64,000 bases of DNA from Acanthacorydalis orientalis. Lineage: Eukaryota; Arthropoda; Insecta; Megaloptera; Corydalidae. The translations under genes and the position numbers were made by a program. The notes below the pieces were generated by a model. The model was not told the origin of the DNA. It did no database searches and saw only the letters and a program-made list of their open reading frames with translations. Shown piece after piece: positions 27,706-39,852 of this stretch; positions within the stretch are counted from its first letter, which is position 1; each line of letters opens with the position of its first letter. Where the stretch lies: contig CM068313.1 in assembly GCA_034766995.1 (NCBI GenBank), positions 7,569,461 to 7,633,460 of the forward strand, read 5' to 3'.

Positions 27706-28700
27706 GAATATATGATTTTATTAAATAATCTCATTTCAAATATTTTTTATCAATTTTTTTAATAAATGTAACTTATTTTGTTTGGTATTATGTCCATGTT
27801 TTAGTATTCTCTAAAAATAATTTTATAGTTTATAATTTTTAAAAAGACATTAATTAAATTTTCTGTTCGAAAAGTATATATCTTTAAATTATATATATAC
27901 AAAAAAACACTATATATGTTTTTAAAAAAGCAATGAATTTAGTACAGACATTTTAATTCAGTACTAACTTTAATTTTTAAAAAAAATACATAATACATTT
28001 TCAAAGTACTACTCTGTGTAAATACAAAGCAAGAACAACAAAAGCAACTATACAAAATATCAAATTGTGATATTAATACAAACTGACGAAACTAAATACT
28101 AATATAAAAATAAAACAACGTCCATAATATGAAAGCTTATTATATACTTGAAATGTATCTGTCGAATTTCTGAAATATTATTTTAGAATTTTCCGTACGC
28201 TGAAATTATATTTAAAACAGATATTGATAAATAATTTAAGTTGTCTGCTTGATACGTTTACGTTAAAACATTAAACTGCAATTTGGACCGATAACCTTGC
28301 TTATGGATAAAAAAATCCATATCGTATCAAATAACTATATGAAGTTTAGTCATGCTTTACGAGACTTTTCGACTATATATATATACACAAACATATAAAA
28401 AAATATACTTCAATATTTCATACTATTTAAAATTTGTTATATATTGAAATGTTACTTTTTGTACAAGCTACCATAATATACCTTAACAACAATTCATAAA
28501 AATTTCCAAAATAATTTCTGTGGATAATAAATACTTCATAAAACTCACTATTATAATAAAACATCCATAATAATTTCACTTTTATCTTCAAAATACAGGA
28601 AACTTGCAAGGGTTTCATTTAATTATCAGTTATAATGTTAGGCTATTAAAACTTGTGATTTAAAATCATAAAACTATTTATGTTTCCTAGACATACAATT

Positions 28701-28703
<3 letters not shown>

Positions 28704-28749
<46 letters not shown>
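28704..28749. repeat. (TA)n tract
   Basis: Pure TA repeat of about 45 bp in the gene desert. Confidence 0.9.
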
Positions 28750-28750
<1 letters not shown>

Positions 28751-29287
28751 CTATTGAAGTGTATATACTAACTGGAACACACTATTACAAAAAATAGTCC
28801 TTACTATTCAAATATAGTAATTGTTGTAAAAGTATGCTCATCTTTGTTTCACGAATGTTATTATATGTAAAATATCAGTCTAATAGAGATTTAATTGAGC
28901 AAATATAGGAAATGACATAAGATTTTTCGTTTTTAGGCTGCAATTATATAAAAAATATATATAATTGAATGGTATAGAAAATTTGATACAAAAATTATAT
29001 AGAAATATAAAAATTGCTAATATATTTATTGTCAAATTATTTGAACTAATAAGCCATACATATATCTAAATAATGAAAATAGAGAATCTTTTTTTAAGCA
29101 TAGATAATATTTTTTTTATTTTTAAAGATTTATATAACAATAAAAAATATATTTACAGAATACCAAAACAGATATAAGTTTTATTTTTATATAAATCGGT
29201 AAAAAAGTATATGAACTGAGATTATTTAACAAAATTATAGGTTTTAATACTTGTGATTGCATTGATCCATTATTTTAATGTTTTTTT

Positions 29288-29552
29288 TTCCTTTTGGATC
29301 ATCTGCGTTTCTGTTCTGCTACTACTTGTTTCGATACATGTACAATTTTTAGATAGATTAATCTCTGTAATTTTAGTTTCTAAAATTTTATTTTTTTAAA
29401 AACAAAAACAGTCAAACAGGTAAATGGAAGAGACTCTATAATTCTAAGGACTGAGTCTCTAAAATTCTACGTGAAGATGATATACAATCCGAAACTAGTA
29501 GTGGAGAATAGAAATTCAGATGATTCAAAAGGAAGATCATCAAGGCAATATT
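29288..29552. repeat. Fold-back repeat family B copy
   Basis: The left arm reads CCTTTTGGATCATCTGCGTT then GATACATGTACA. Its complement reappears as the right arm, GATATACAATCCGAAACTAG then AATTCAGATGATTCAAAAGG. Between them lie two ACTGAGTCTCTA-like direct repeats near 29430-29465. No protein is encoded. Confidence 0.6.
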
Positions 29553-30317
29553 ATTATCTTTATAATAAGTTTTAGATATCTTTTTTTATTTGAATACGTT
29601 ATTGTTGATAAAATTAATTTTTTCTCTTAACTGTTGCTCTCCAATGTATGACTAACTTTACAATTACGAACAGAATCTGTGCTACTTTTTGAAAACGATT
29701 AAGAAAATCCAAAAAAGATCGGATTACATCTTGTTTTAATTTTTTTTCCTATAACACGACCATTTCAAATTAATATCTGCAGTAAAGTATTTATATTTTA
29801 TTTATAATTTGGTTAAAATTTATTACGAAATGAATGTATCCATAATTGTAAAATATCTGTCCTGTTCAAAAGAAATATTTTAAAAAACAGTACAAATACA
29901 GAAAAAAATTAGTTTGTTTAACTATTTTTACTAACGATAAATAATATTCTTCTTTCAGTGTAAAATTATAGCTCTTAATTTTTTTTTCATAATACAGTTT
30001 CTTTCATACTCTTGTATTGTTCACTTATTGATAATAAATCCTTCTTATGATAAAAATAATTGTAATTTGATATCTAAATATTTAAACAAATCAATAAGAT
30101 CACTATTTCGATTCAACAGTAGGATTAAAATCAAAGTAGGATGAAAAGGAAGCAACATATAAAAATTGCAGATAAGAATTATTTATGGAAAAAAGTTTGA
30201 GCAAGTTTTATGTTGAACATTAGACCACAGTTTCAAGTTTAAATTACACTTAAAATGTTTATATTAATATTTTTAAGTACCCTATTTTCTGGATTCGTAT
30301 TTTTAAATATTAATGAG

Positions 30318-30318
<1 letters not shown>

Positions 30319-30361
<43 letters not shown>
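30319..30361. repeat. (TA)n tract
   Basis: Pure TA repeat of about 43 bp. Further tracts follow at about 30768-30806 and 30990-31047. Confidence 0.9.
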
Positions 30362-30364
<3 letters not shown>

Positions 30365-30762
30365 AAAATCATAAAAGAGCATTTAATTATCGTTGACAAA
30401 ACCATAATACTTGCAAGTGGAACTCTATTAAAATTTACTAATACGATATGTTGACTATATAAACGACCTCCAGTCATACAATTTTATGATTGTGAACACT
30501 GATAAGAGCATTAATTTTTTTGCAACTACGTTCTTCGTCCAAATATTTTTGAATTATATTCATACGCTTCGTAAACATAATGACAATAGATGACGACATA
30601 AGAATTTTGTTTATGACGTGTCACGTATAAATCATCATAACCCATTGCTAAGTTTTAAAAGCTCCCGAAGAATATCCTTTCAGACTCTGGCATAAATAAC
30701 AGGGGGCATTATATCCGTGCCTGGTCTCAGACTGGTACAATACATCTATGTGTGTGTACGTG

Positions 30763-30810
<48 letters not shown>

Positions 30811-30984
30811 CTACCGAAAATAGTTCATTGTGTGTTCCATTCATTTACTTATTATATTTAGTGTATAATTTTATATTTTTTATCGATAAAATTTGAACTT
30901 GTTAGCGTTTTTATTGTATTCTATAATACTTATATATTAAGTTATACGTTAAATGGGAGTAAATCAAATTTATAATATAAACAT

Positions 30985-31051
<67 letters not shown>

Positions 31052-31299
31052 CACATATGTATGTATAGATGTATACACATTAATATTCATATATACATTT
31101 ATATTTATATGTACACAGGGTTGGATTTGATATTAATGTACTGCGTAGTTATTGGAAAAAATATCTCAAATGCTCTCTATAGATAGTTTAAGTTGTATTT
31201 TTATTTTTTATGTTGTGTGATGATTATTGAAGAATCTAATTTCATTAATCACAAATGATATTGTACTTTTATAAGATTATTATTATCAGTATATTTCAG

Positions 31300-32562
31300 T
31301 TAGTTTTTTATAAGTATGAAATTTCCAATTTCCTTAAGTACTAAGTTTGACAGCTGCCATCTCTGATTGACATTTCACTTTGATTGACATTTTTTTATTG
31401 TGAAGGAATACATCCTCATTCTTTCAAACGCACGTTTTGGCTTGTATTTAATATTCAAATAATTTTTAGGGTAATTTTTGTGAAACCATGGATAAGTCAA
31501 AAATTTGTGTAATTTTCGAATATGAATGGTAGAACAAATGCGCAAATAGCTTGAAATATAAACAAAGTGTTTGAGAAGGATGTGGCTAATGAACGCACAA
31601 TACATCGATGGTTTGATAAGTTCCATTCTGCTGATTTTAACGTTGAAAATGAGCAACGTGGGCGACCTGAGGTCAAGATACATAATGATGTGCTGAAAGC
31701 TGTAGTGGAAGTGAATCCATCTCAAACTACGCGTGACTCAACAGCAAGGTTTTATTTTACTATTCCAACAATATTGGTCTATTTGAAACAAATCGGCAAG
31801 GTAAAGAAGCTGGATAGATGAGTTCCGCATGAATTAAACGAGCGATAGAAGAGACATCGTCTCGAAGATTGCCTTTCTTTGCTATTATGACATAAAGGCG
31901 AACCATTACTACACCGTATTGTGACGTGTGATGAAAAATGGATTCTTTTTGAGAATCATACAATGGTTGCATAAAGATGAAGTGCCGAAACACGGTCCAA
32001 AACTGAATATTTATTAAAAAAAAGCTAATGGTGTCTGTTTGGTGGTCCAGGGCTAGTATTATCCGCTACAGCTTCATGAAATCTGGTCAGTCGATAACAT
32101 TGAATGTCTACTGCAACCAATTGGACAAAATGATGAGGATGCTTACGATTAGGTAGCCGATATTGGTCAATAGAGACAAGCTAGCCCTCTTACAAGACAA
32201 CGCTCGACCACATGTCGCAGAAACAACGCTGCTCAAACTACAGGAGCTGAATTTGGAAACTCTCTGTCATCCACCGTATTCACCAGACCTTACACTAACT
32301 GACTACCAATTCTACCAGGGTTTAGACCACTTCTTGTCACGAAAAATATTCAATTCTTAACAAATTGTGAAAAACGTCTTTCACAATTTCATCGTGACTC
32401 GCTCCCAGGCTTTTTCACTGCTGGCACAAGCAAGATACGTTTAAGATGGCAAGACTGTGTCGATAATTTAGGAACATTGATTAATTGTACTTCTTCTTGT
32501 TTGAGATATAATAAAAAACTTTTGATTCTGAATCGTCCACTTCATATTTAATGACCTAATAT
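31300..32562 (+). pseudogene. Dead mariner transposon, mellifera subfamily-like
   Basis: The relic of a mariner transposase gene runs from ATGGATAAGTC near 31488 to about 32497. N-terminal DNA-binding text is visible (INKVFEKDVANERTIHRWF, ENEQRGRPEV). The three catalytic aspartates of a D,D34D enzyme remain, at codons 31930 (TCDEKW), 32196 (LLQDNARPH) and 32301 (LTDYQF). The last two are separated by exactly 34 residues. The C-terminal LRWQDCVD..LG motif lies in a shifted frame. Several stops and frameshifts, for example just after the FEYEW motif, exclude function. Possible degraded ends are ATAAGTATGAA near 31309 and its counterpart TTCATATTTAAT near 32540. Element borders are uncertain by some tens of bases. 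Confidence 0.85.
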
Positions 32563-33479
32563 CTTTTCTAGAAGTGATTTTTATATTCTGAATATTCTTA
32601 GAAATGACTTTTTTAATTCCAATTTGTGATTACACAAAATACATAACCATTATGTCATCTGTTAATTTAAAAAATTTTTTTGGTGATTTATTTAAGCATT
32701 ATAACACTTTTTGCGAAGAATCAAGTGACAGAATTTTTGGATTTGTTTATTTGAACTTCATATCTTTTTTGATATTCTATAATATTAAAAATAAAATTTA
32801 AAGTTTATTTAACATTGGTTTTTTATGAAATAATAAATATAGAAATATTTATTTTTTCTGTAAAAAGATAAGAAATAAAATCAAATGAGCAAATAAATGA
32901 GAAGAAAATAATTTTTCGATACTTAATAACTTATGAGAAATAGTTGGTATTTTTATTAAGACTTTAATCATTTTATTTTATAATCAATCAAGTATTATAA
33001 ATAAAAATAAACAAAATTTAAAAATAAATAATAGAAATATTATACTATTATTATAAAGATTAAGGCTAATATGAATATTATTGAAGATTATTCGAATGTA
33101 ATTGTAATTATCATGGAAAAGGTTTTTATACTTGCTAATCAGATTTTTAAATGAGAACATTTGCTATAAATAATTATAATATAATATTAAATGAATTTAT
33201 ATTGTCTAATTAAATCCATTTACTACAGAAACCATTGTAATAAAATTTAAAAAAAAAAACGAAAATGACACCGAATTCTTCAAATATCCGAATGAATTGA
33301 TTATTTTTGTATACGTGTACGTATATATTAAATATTGTGTTAATGATAAAACATATATTTACATAAATCTGATTAAATACGGTTCATTTTTTCTCTCCGC
33401 TGATTACAAATCATTTCTATGTATCATTAAAACTCCACCCACTTTACTAATATTTTGACTATCATAATAGAAATATTGA

Positions 33480-33720
33480 TTTAAGGGCGTGAAGTTGTGA
33501 TTTGAAACGTGTTGCTGATTGGATGTTCGAGATGATTGGGCGGAGCTGATGGACCGTTGGAGGGATGCTGTGTCTGTACCATTTTCCGGTGTTTCAAGTA
33601 TTTACATCTTCAATGTTGTTACATTTATCTTTTACGTGTGATACGTTTTGTGTGTACAGTGAAGTGTTATGTGTGTTTAAAAGAAATATCACCAATCAGA
33701 TTCTATTGACTTGACCTGTT
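33480..33720 (+). promoter_or_regulatory. Candidate promoter or first exon of the bHLH gene
   Basis: This stretch is GC-richer than its surroundings and holds two ATTGG (inverted CCAAT) motifs and a GGGCGG box at about 33515-33545. It is 4 kb upstream of the bHLH coding exon, whose 5' edge at 37629 is a splice acceptor, so an upstream UTR exon must exist. Placing it here is inference. Confidence 0.3.
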
Positions 33721-33799
33721 TTAATTTTTAAGTAAAATTGTGAGTATAATTGTTGTATGTGTTACCTGTATGCATACATATATGCATATATAAATATAT

Positions 33800-33905
<106 letters not shown>

Positions 33906-34554
33906 GGAAATAATGTAGAGATATATAATTTTTCAATGAATGTAATCTATATAAAAAACACACATTAAGCAAATTTTCAAATAGAAATAAAATGAGTATT
34001 TTAAGAAAATATAAAATTATTTTGACTACATTAAGACAAATGAGTACAAAAATTGATATCATATTATACAATCATGTAGGAGTATTTTCTAAATTGTAAA
34101 AAATGTAATTTTTTTCTAAAATGTACATATTTTTGAATGAAACCAGCTCTTTAGGGTATTAATGCTTTCTAAAATGTAGTTAATGTTTACAGTATAATCT
34201 GCTATAAATCAGTGATTGTTTGCAATTATTAATTAATTTTAAATTTGAGTTGTAAAGATCAGGGTTTTTTTAAAAAAATACTTTACAGATTCTGAAAACC
34301 TACGAATTTTGAATAACTTCATAAATAAGGAAAAACAGAACTTTAGAAATATTTTATAGAAATTGAAACAAACCCTTAAATATTTAAGAAAAGAAAAGTA
34401 CATTTTCTTTAATGAAATTATTTAGACTACTGGAGAATTCAATGTATATTTTTTTATATTTGAATTTTTAATTACAAAAACGTCATTAAACTTTTTTCTA
34501 ATTAAAAACCATTATACTGGTAGTCTTCATTTTTTTGCACTCATTAGGTTTCTT

Positions 34555-34700
34555 ATTCGTATTGCAAATTATCTAAAATACTGAAAATGGCCCACATGTT
34601 GAAACTAATAGTAAAAACAGAAACTCAAGTAATTCAAAAGAAAGAAAACCACTAGAACAACATTTAAATAGTATTACAAATATAAAAATATATAATTGAG
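34555..34700 (+). repeat. Interspersed repeat family B copy
   Basis: GAAACTAATAGTAAAAACAG then AAACTCAAGTAATTCAAAAG and AAAGAAAA match the family B right arm. The other arm is too worn to call. Confidence 0.45.
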
Positions 34701-35066
34701 ATTTTAATCTTCAGTAATTACAGATTTTTTTCAGATTTTGGTTTAGTTTTCATTTCAAAACTGTTGTCAGAACTAAACATTTCTAAAATGTATTTTTATG
34801 TACAAATAAGTATTGCTTAGTAAATGTTTTAATTACAATCTACTTTTACATGCTCTCGTTATGAATATTACTTCTATATGCATTGTTATATTAAAGTCTT
34901 TATTAAATCTTTATACATAAATCTTTTTTTATAATACATAAATATTAATAATACTACAAATATATCACAAAACCCAAAAAAGTAGGTATCATTACTAAAG
35001 AATGTAGCTATAAAATTAATTATTTTTATGGAGTATATTTTGTGTAGGTGTGTATTTCCTTTATAT

Positions 35067-35275
35067 ATAGAAGGATTCAATTTAGGCTTCCACATGAAAG
35101 TATTAAAAAATCACCAAAATTAAAAAAAAATCATATTATTTTTTATTTAGTATATTAGTTTAATTGTATTTTTAGTATTGAACTGAACTAAATTACTACA
35201 TAAAAAATAATATGATTTTTTTTTTAATTTTTACGATTTTTTTAATACTTTCACGTGGGAGCCTAAATAGAATCA

Positions 35276-35280
<5 letters not shown>
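35067..35280. mobile_element. Near-perfect 210-bp palindromic element
   Basis: The left half begins GGATTCAATTTAGGCTTCCA then CATGAAAGTATTAAAAAATC. The complement of the right half begins TGATTCTATTTAGGCTCCCA then CGTGAAAGTATTAAAAAAAT. Similarity continues over some 90 bp per arm, including AAATCATATTATTTTTTAT in both, around a short AT-rich centre near 35160-35185. Both ends abut TATATA sequence, consistent with insertion at TA. No coding capacity. Confidence 0.8.

Positions 35281-35332
<52 letters not shown>
35278..35332. repeat. (TA)n tract
   Basis: Pure TA tract directly abutting the right end of the palindromic element at 35067-35280. Confidence 0.9.
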
Positions 35333-35335
<3 letters not shown>

Positions 35336-35789
35336 TAATATTTTATATAATAGAATTTAATGATTAAAAAAAACAAATTTACTGATGGGATAATTTTATC
35401 TTGGCCAGGTCTTAATCTGATTTTTTTTGTAATAAAAATTACATTATTTTTGAAACTGAACAGTGATAATAGCATTTTTCGAAATAAAAATTTCAAAAAT
35501 AAGCTTTTTTTCGAAATATCAGTTTAAATTGGACAAGGCAATATAGTTACAGTAGAAAATAGTTCATAGCAATAGTTCTTTATAAAAGACTTTAGAAATT
35601 AGAAATTAAACATTTTTGTCTTTATTTATGATAAAATAATGGTTATTTTTTTGATTCAATTCATTTAAAGGGGAATGTGTTTTAAATTACAAATTCAAAA
35701 CTTAGGTTTACAAAATGTTTTTGTTTTTTAACAAGAAAATAGTTCATTAAATTACAATACAGTAGTCACACTGTGCCTAAATTCACTTT

Positions 35790-35889
35790 CAGAAATGAAT
35801 TATCTTTTAACCACACAAACCAAAAACATTTTCCTAATCAAAAAGTTCAGGAAATCATTATTGATCAATTTTAATTATTGCTCTCTCTT

Positions 35890-35922
<33 letters not shown>

Positions 35923-36085
35923 CAAAATTGTTAAATCTGATTTTTCTAATCCTTGGAGCTCTGAGGATGTTCACATCGCCATCGAAACGCGTATAAGCAA
36001 CAATCAAAAAAAATCAATAATGATTTATTGAACATTTTTGACCAGAAAATATTTGTGGTTTATGGGATGAAAAAATTAATCTTGT
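35790..36085 (+). repeat. Fold-back repeat family A, best-preserved copy
   Basis: The left arm (35793-35880) reads AATGAATTATCTTTTAACCA then CACAAACCAAAAACATTTTC and ATCATTATTGATCAATTTT. Its complement matches the right arm at 35990-36085: AGCAACAATCAAAAAAAATC, AATAATGATTTATTGAACAT, TTGTGGTTTATGGGATGAAA. A (CT)n-(TA)n microsatellite at 35881-35922 and the unique core GGAGCTCTGAGGATG lie between. Confidence 0.7.
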
Positions 36086-36828
36086 GTGAAATAAATAGTT
36101 CATTAAAATTCTTTCAATAGAGGCATTTTGTCGAATTTAAAATTTACTAATATAAAATGCATTGTTTTTTTAAATAAGGACTTTTTTAAATTGTTTTGAT
36201 GTTAAGACAATTTTAAATTTATTAAACATGCACAATATTTTTATTATCATTCATGACAATTAATTAACAAACAAAAAAATTCTTACCGATAAAGTTGTTT
36301 ATGAATAAAACTAAAATTAAAACGTACATATTTTATTGAATTATATTGTGTTTAGTTACCTTGAAATCCAGTACAACATTAATTTTGAAATGAAGTAGGA
36401 ATAAGATACATGGAAAACCTTAACTACAAATCTAGTATTAATACTCTTAGACAAAAATCTCTACATTCAAAGTCTTATAAACACAAGATAAAATAATATC
36501 AAAATCTGTTTTCATATATATATATATATCAAAACTTAGTGCGAAAAGAAACGGAATAAGTCCACGATTTGTTTTCTTTTCGCCACGTACTGACAATGTG
36601 AAAACTCGAACGTATTAATATTTAATAAAGAAGCGTCACAAATCTTTCTTCCATCAATAATTCCATTTCGTGTAAACCACCAGACACCAATAACGTTGGC
36701 AATTTCGACACGTTTCGATTTATTTTAAGGCAGTTTATGTTGATTGTGAACGATAAACTTTGATTTTTCGGTATCTGTTTGTTTCGTGTGTGGAATAATG
36801 ACTTTTACTAATGTATGTTTATTTGAAA

Positions 36829-36833
<5 letters not shown>

Positions 36834-36872
<39 letters not shown>
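36834..36872. repeat. (TA)n tract
   Basis: About 38 bp of TA repeat upstream of the bHLH gene. Confidence 0.9.
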
Positions 36873-36878
<6 letters not shown>

Positions 36879-37323
36879 TTTGTATGTCATATTATCTGGA
36901 GAAAGAATTATAGTAAATATCTTAAATTGTATTATTTGTTATATGCCTTTTGGGATTTCTACCCCTTATGTTCATAGAGTGATAACGTGAAGGGTTACTT
37001 TCCACATCATATTCCCTTCATTTTTATATGACATCATTGTGGATATAAAAATTATAACGGTTACAAATAATTGTGTTATTAAATTTAATTATATCAGTAT
37101 TGAGAAATTAATTAGTTTTTTGACGAATTTGTTAAAGGTTGTCTTTTAAAACATAAAAATTAGTGAAGACGTTAATTATCCTTAAAATCGAATAGATAAA
37201 ATATTAAGATTTTGAATTATATCTCAAAGTTTACATCTGAACTCATATTGTATCACTATTTTGAGAGTAATTAAATTGAATACTTAATTTATTTGTATTA
37301 TTGAATACTTAATTTATAAGTAT

Positions 37324-37354
37324 ATGAATATAGTTTCATAGAAACTATATTCAT
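37324..37354. repeat. Perfect 14-bp stem inverted repeat, 3-base loop
   Basis: ATGAATATAGTTTC is followed by ATA and then the exact complement GAAACTATATTCAT. Just upstream, TTGAATACTTAATTTAT occurs twice as a direct repeat (near 37277 and 37302). The pair lies about 275 bp before the acceptor of the bHLH coding exon. Confidence 0.85.
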
Positions 37355-37628
37355 TTTTAAACTAAATTGACTCAGATTTAATTTTCCTGAAAAATATCAA
37401 ATTATTGATATTTTTGTTAAAAGTTAAACTGTCGCCTGTAGATATGGATAAATAGGAAAAAAGATGTATACTTTATTAAAATACTTTAATTAGAAATGAG
37501 ACAGAGTTTCATTTCATTTCAAATACAAATAAAAATAATGTCAATAATAGATGTCTCAGAATATTAATAAAAAAATTTTTCGGAGTTTTAATTATGAATA
37601 GAGATTAAATACATTGTTTTGTTTGTAG

Positions 37629-37750
37629 GATTTTTCAAAACGCGGTGGACATACATAGAGAGCGTGGAGGCGAGTACGAATCATTGCAGTTCCACTGGGT
37701 GGGACGAAGACGAAGATGCCATCGCAGTATTTCATTCCAGGTGGGATGCA
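37629..37750 (+). promoter_or_regulatory. 5' UTR of bHLH gene with a stop-start overlapping uORF
   Basis: An acceptor (TTTGTAG, ending 37628) opens the exon. Within the leader an ATG at 37716 starts a 12-codon frame whose stop TGA (37752-37754) overlaps the main start ATG (37751-37753) as ATGA. A second in-frame upstream ATG is at 37746. Such geometry can limit translation of the main frame or couple it by reinitiation. Confidence 0.7.
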
Positions 37751-38504
37751 ATGAGCTGCGGTGGGACACCGCCCCACGGTGCGGGTGTCGTCAGTAGTAG
37801 TGGGGCATACTCTTCAGATTCGGACACCCGTGACGTACTGCAAACAATTGTCGGAGAACCAAATTTTGGACAACAATCACGCAGAAGGTACGCATATTAA
37901 AAAGAAATATTAAAAAAATTATGAATGACTAAAGTTGTTTCTGTAATTTGTAATATTTTTCAAATGACGCTTTTAACGAAACACAAATGATAATTATTTT
38001 CATTTCTGTGCTTCATTTCTAAAATATTTATTTTCAATTGTTGGTTTTGATCCTGATGAATCACCTGTATATTTATCAACTACTAGTTTCATTTCTTAAG
38101 CTGTCCTCAAGTACTCTGTTGATAAATTCAGTTATAAAGTTGTATCAACATACTCCATCAAGATTGCTCAAGAGGTGAAACTAGTCAGAGAATAAATACT
38201 TGAATGATTCACAAGGACAAAGATACAACTAGAAGAATACACCAACGAGATAAAAGGTATAAAAAATAGACAATTATTACACAATAATAGTTTTTAACAC
38301 GAAACTCAATTTTGGTTACTTGTGATATTGTAAGAACACGTCTTACTGTTATCGCTCTCATTGCACGACTGATCAAGTTATAATCTTGAACTTTTTACGA
38401 AACTTGTTAATAAGACATGAAACTACTACACTCTACAGATTTTCCATGCGTGTGCATGCGCAAACATATTAGCCCGATAATATTTGGCTCTACCCTCATT
38501 TATA

Positions 38505-38548
<44 letters not shown>

Positions 38549-39852
38549 TATGATTAAATTTCATTTAATGACAAAAGCCATTTGTTAGTTTTTGAATAGC
38601 AAGTCAAACATCCAATAAAATGATTAATTATTCAGGTAAACAAGAGACATGTTTTACCAACCCCTCGTCCGTATAGTCATTTGATTTGAAACTCCTACAA
38701 CTCAATATGCGAAATTGATACGATATATAGAACTTGCGAATGTTATATTTGACATGTCACATTTTTATATACCATAAAACTTGTATTTATATCATGCAAT
38801 GTCTGTTTAAATAAATATATGTATATGTGTATGAATGTGTATCTGCCGTATACGCCTTGCGGTATCAATATTTCACATGAGATGAAACGCTAAACTCATA
38901 AAATATATTTAAATGTAATCAATATTATGTTGACTATATCATCTTTTCACATTATTCTAGTGTTTACAGGTTATAAAAACGTTAATAACAGTAAAATATT
39001 TTCGATAAATTTAAATGAGCTGCATTTGCATGAAATTTTATCTGACAGTACGAATTTTGTATAAATGTTAATTTGAATTTGTAAATTTATTGATTATTTT
39101 CTCCCAATGCGATCGTAATTTATGACTACTAGTTGAATTTCTTATTATTTACATATCATTTGAATATTAAACAGGCTTCGAAATTATAATGTTTTTGTAC
39201 GATTTATTTTCAGCATATCCACAAATATATACTTGCAGTCTCATAAATCGTTCATATCTATTTGCTGATCTATTTATTTAACTATTTAATGTATTCTTAC
39301 AAAAATGATTTTTAGAATGAACTATTTTATTTATTTAGAATTATCATGGAAAGACCGTTTTATTCTGAAATTTATAAATATAATTACAATTGGATACTCT
39401 TTTAAAAAACTATTATTTTATCAATAATTTCGAAACAGTTTTATTAATATTCACATGAATAAATATTAATTAATTAATTTATTGTATTATTATTTTAGTT
39501 CAGGAATTAATGGGGTTAGTCGAGAAATGAAGAAACATAAAATAAAAATTATTTCATTCCTTCAAGTGATTTTATCCATTAATTATTTTATAAATATTAA
39601 TTTAGGGAACATCGCACTGAAATGGGGGCGTTGAGTAGAGAAGAACGTAGACGTAGAAGACGTGCAACACAAAAATATAGAACAGCACATGCAACACGTG
39701 AACGTATTCGGGTGGAAGCTTTCAATGTAGCGTTTGCAGAACTTCGAAAATTGCTACCGACGCTTCCACCAGATAAAAAATTATCAAAAATTGAAATATT
39801 ACGTCTTGCTATCTGTTACATTGCTTATCTCAATCATGTTCTTGAAGCTTAA
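37751..39852 (+). CDS. NHLH1: NHLH/HEN-class bHLH transcription factor (HLH4C-like)
   Basis: Nescient helix-loop-helix factors are nuclear E-box-binding regulators of neuronal differentiation; the Drosophila member is HLH4C. Two coding exons, 37751-37887 and 39606-39852, join in frame (CGC AGA AG|G GAA) through GT..AG borders to give about 127 residues; human NHLH1 has 133. The first 45 residues are Gly/Ser-rich with an acidic SSDSDTRD patch, as in vertebrates. The second exon begins REHRTEM, followed by [13 protein letters not shown]. The basic region ([18 protein letters not shown]) and both helices ([19 protein letters not shown], then [16 protein letters not shown]) are almost identical to the vertebrate proteins and reach the C-terminus, as the family requires. 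The start at 37751 is preferred because upstream in-frame codons read through the leader exon without family similarity. Confidence 0.95.
38045..38235. repeat. Fold-back repeat family B copy in the bHLH intron
   Basis: The left arm TTGATCCTGATGAATCACCT then CAACTACTAGTTTCATTTCT is complementary to the right arm GCTCAAGAGGTGAAACTAGT then GAATGATTCACAAGGACAA. It lies within the single coding intron of the bHLH gene. Confidence 0.6.
38511..38546. repeat. (TA)n tract
   Basis: About 35 bp of TA repeat within the bHLH intron. Confidence 0.9.

Larger units (their letters stand above)
25421..31290. other. Gene desert
   Basis: No gene is recognisable on either strand. The interval holds family A (27270) and family B (27620, 29290) repeats and TA tracts at about 28704-28749, 30319-30361, 30768-30806 and 30990-31047. 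A mildly GC-richer patch lies at 30440-30740. The 62- and 63-codon frames at 27365 and 28427 overlap repeats or are AT-driven. Confidence 0.6.

Noticed and set aside
30450..30500. TATATAAACGACCTCCAGTCA as a core promoter
   Set aside because: The TATA-to-initiator distance is too short (about 16 bp) for a standard promoter.
32604..32801. 65-codon frame after the mariner relic
   Set aside because: Outside the transposase similarity and of random AT-rich composition.
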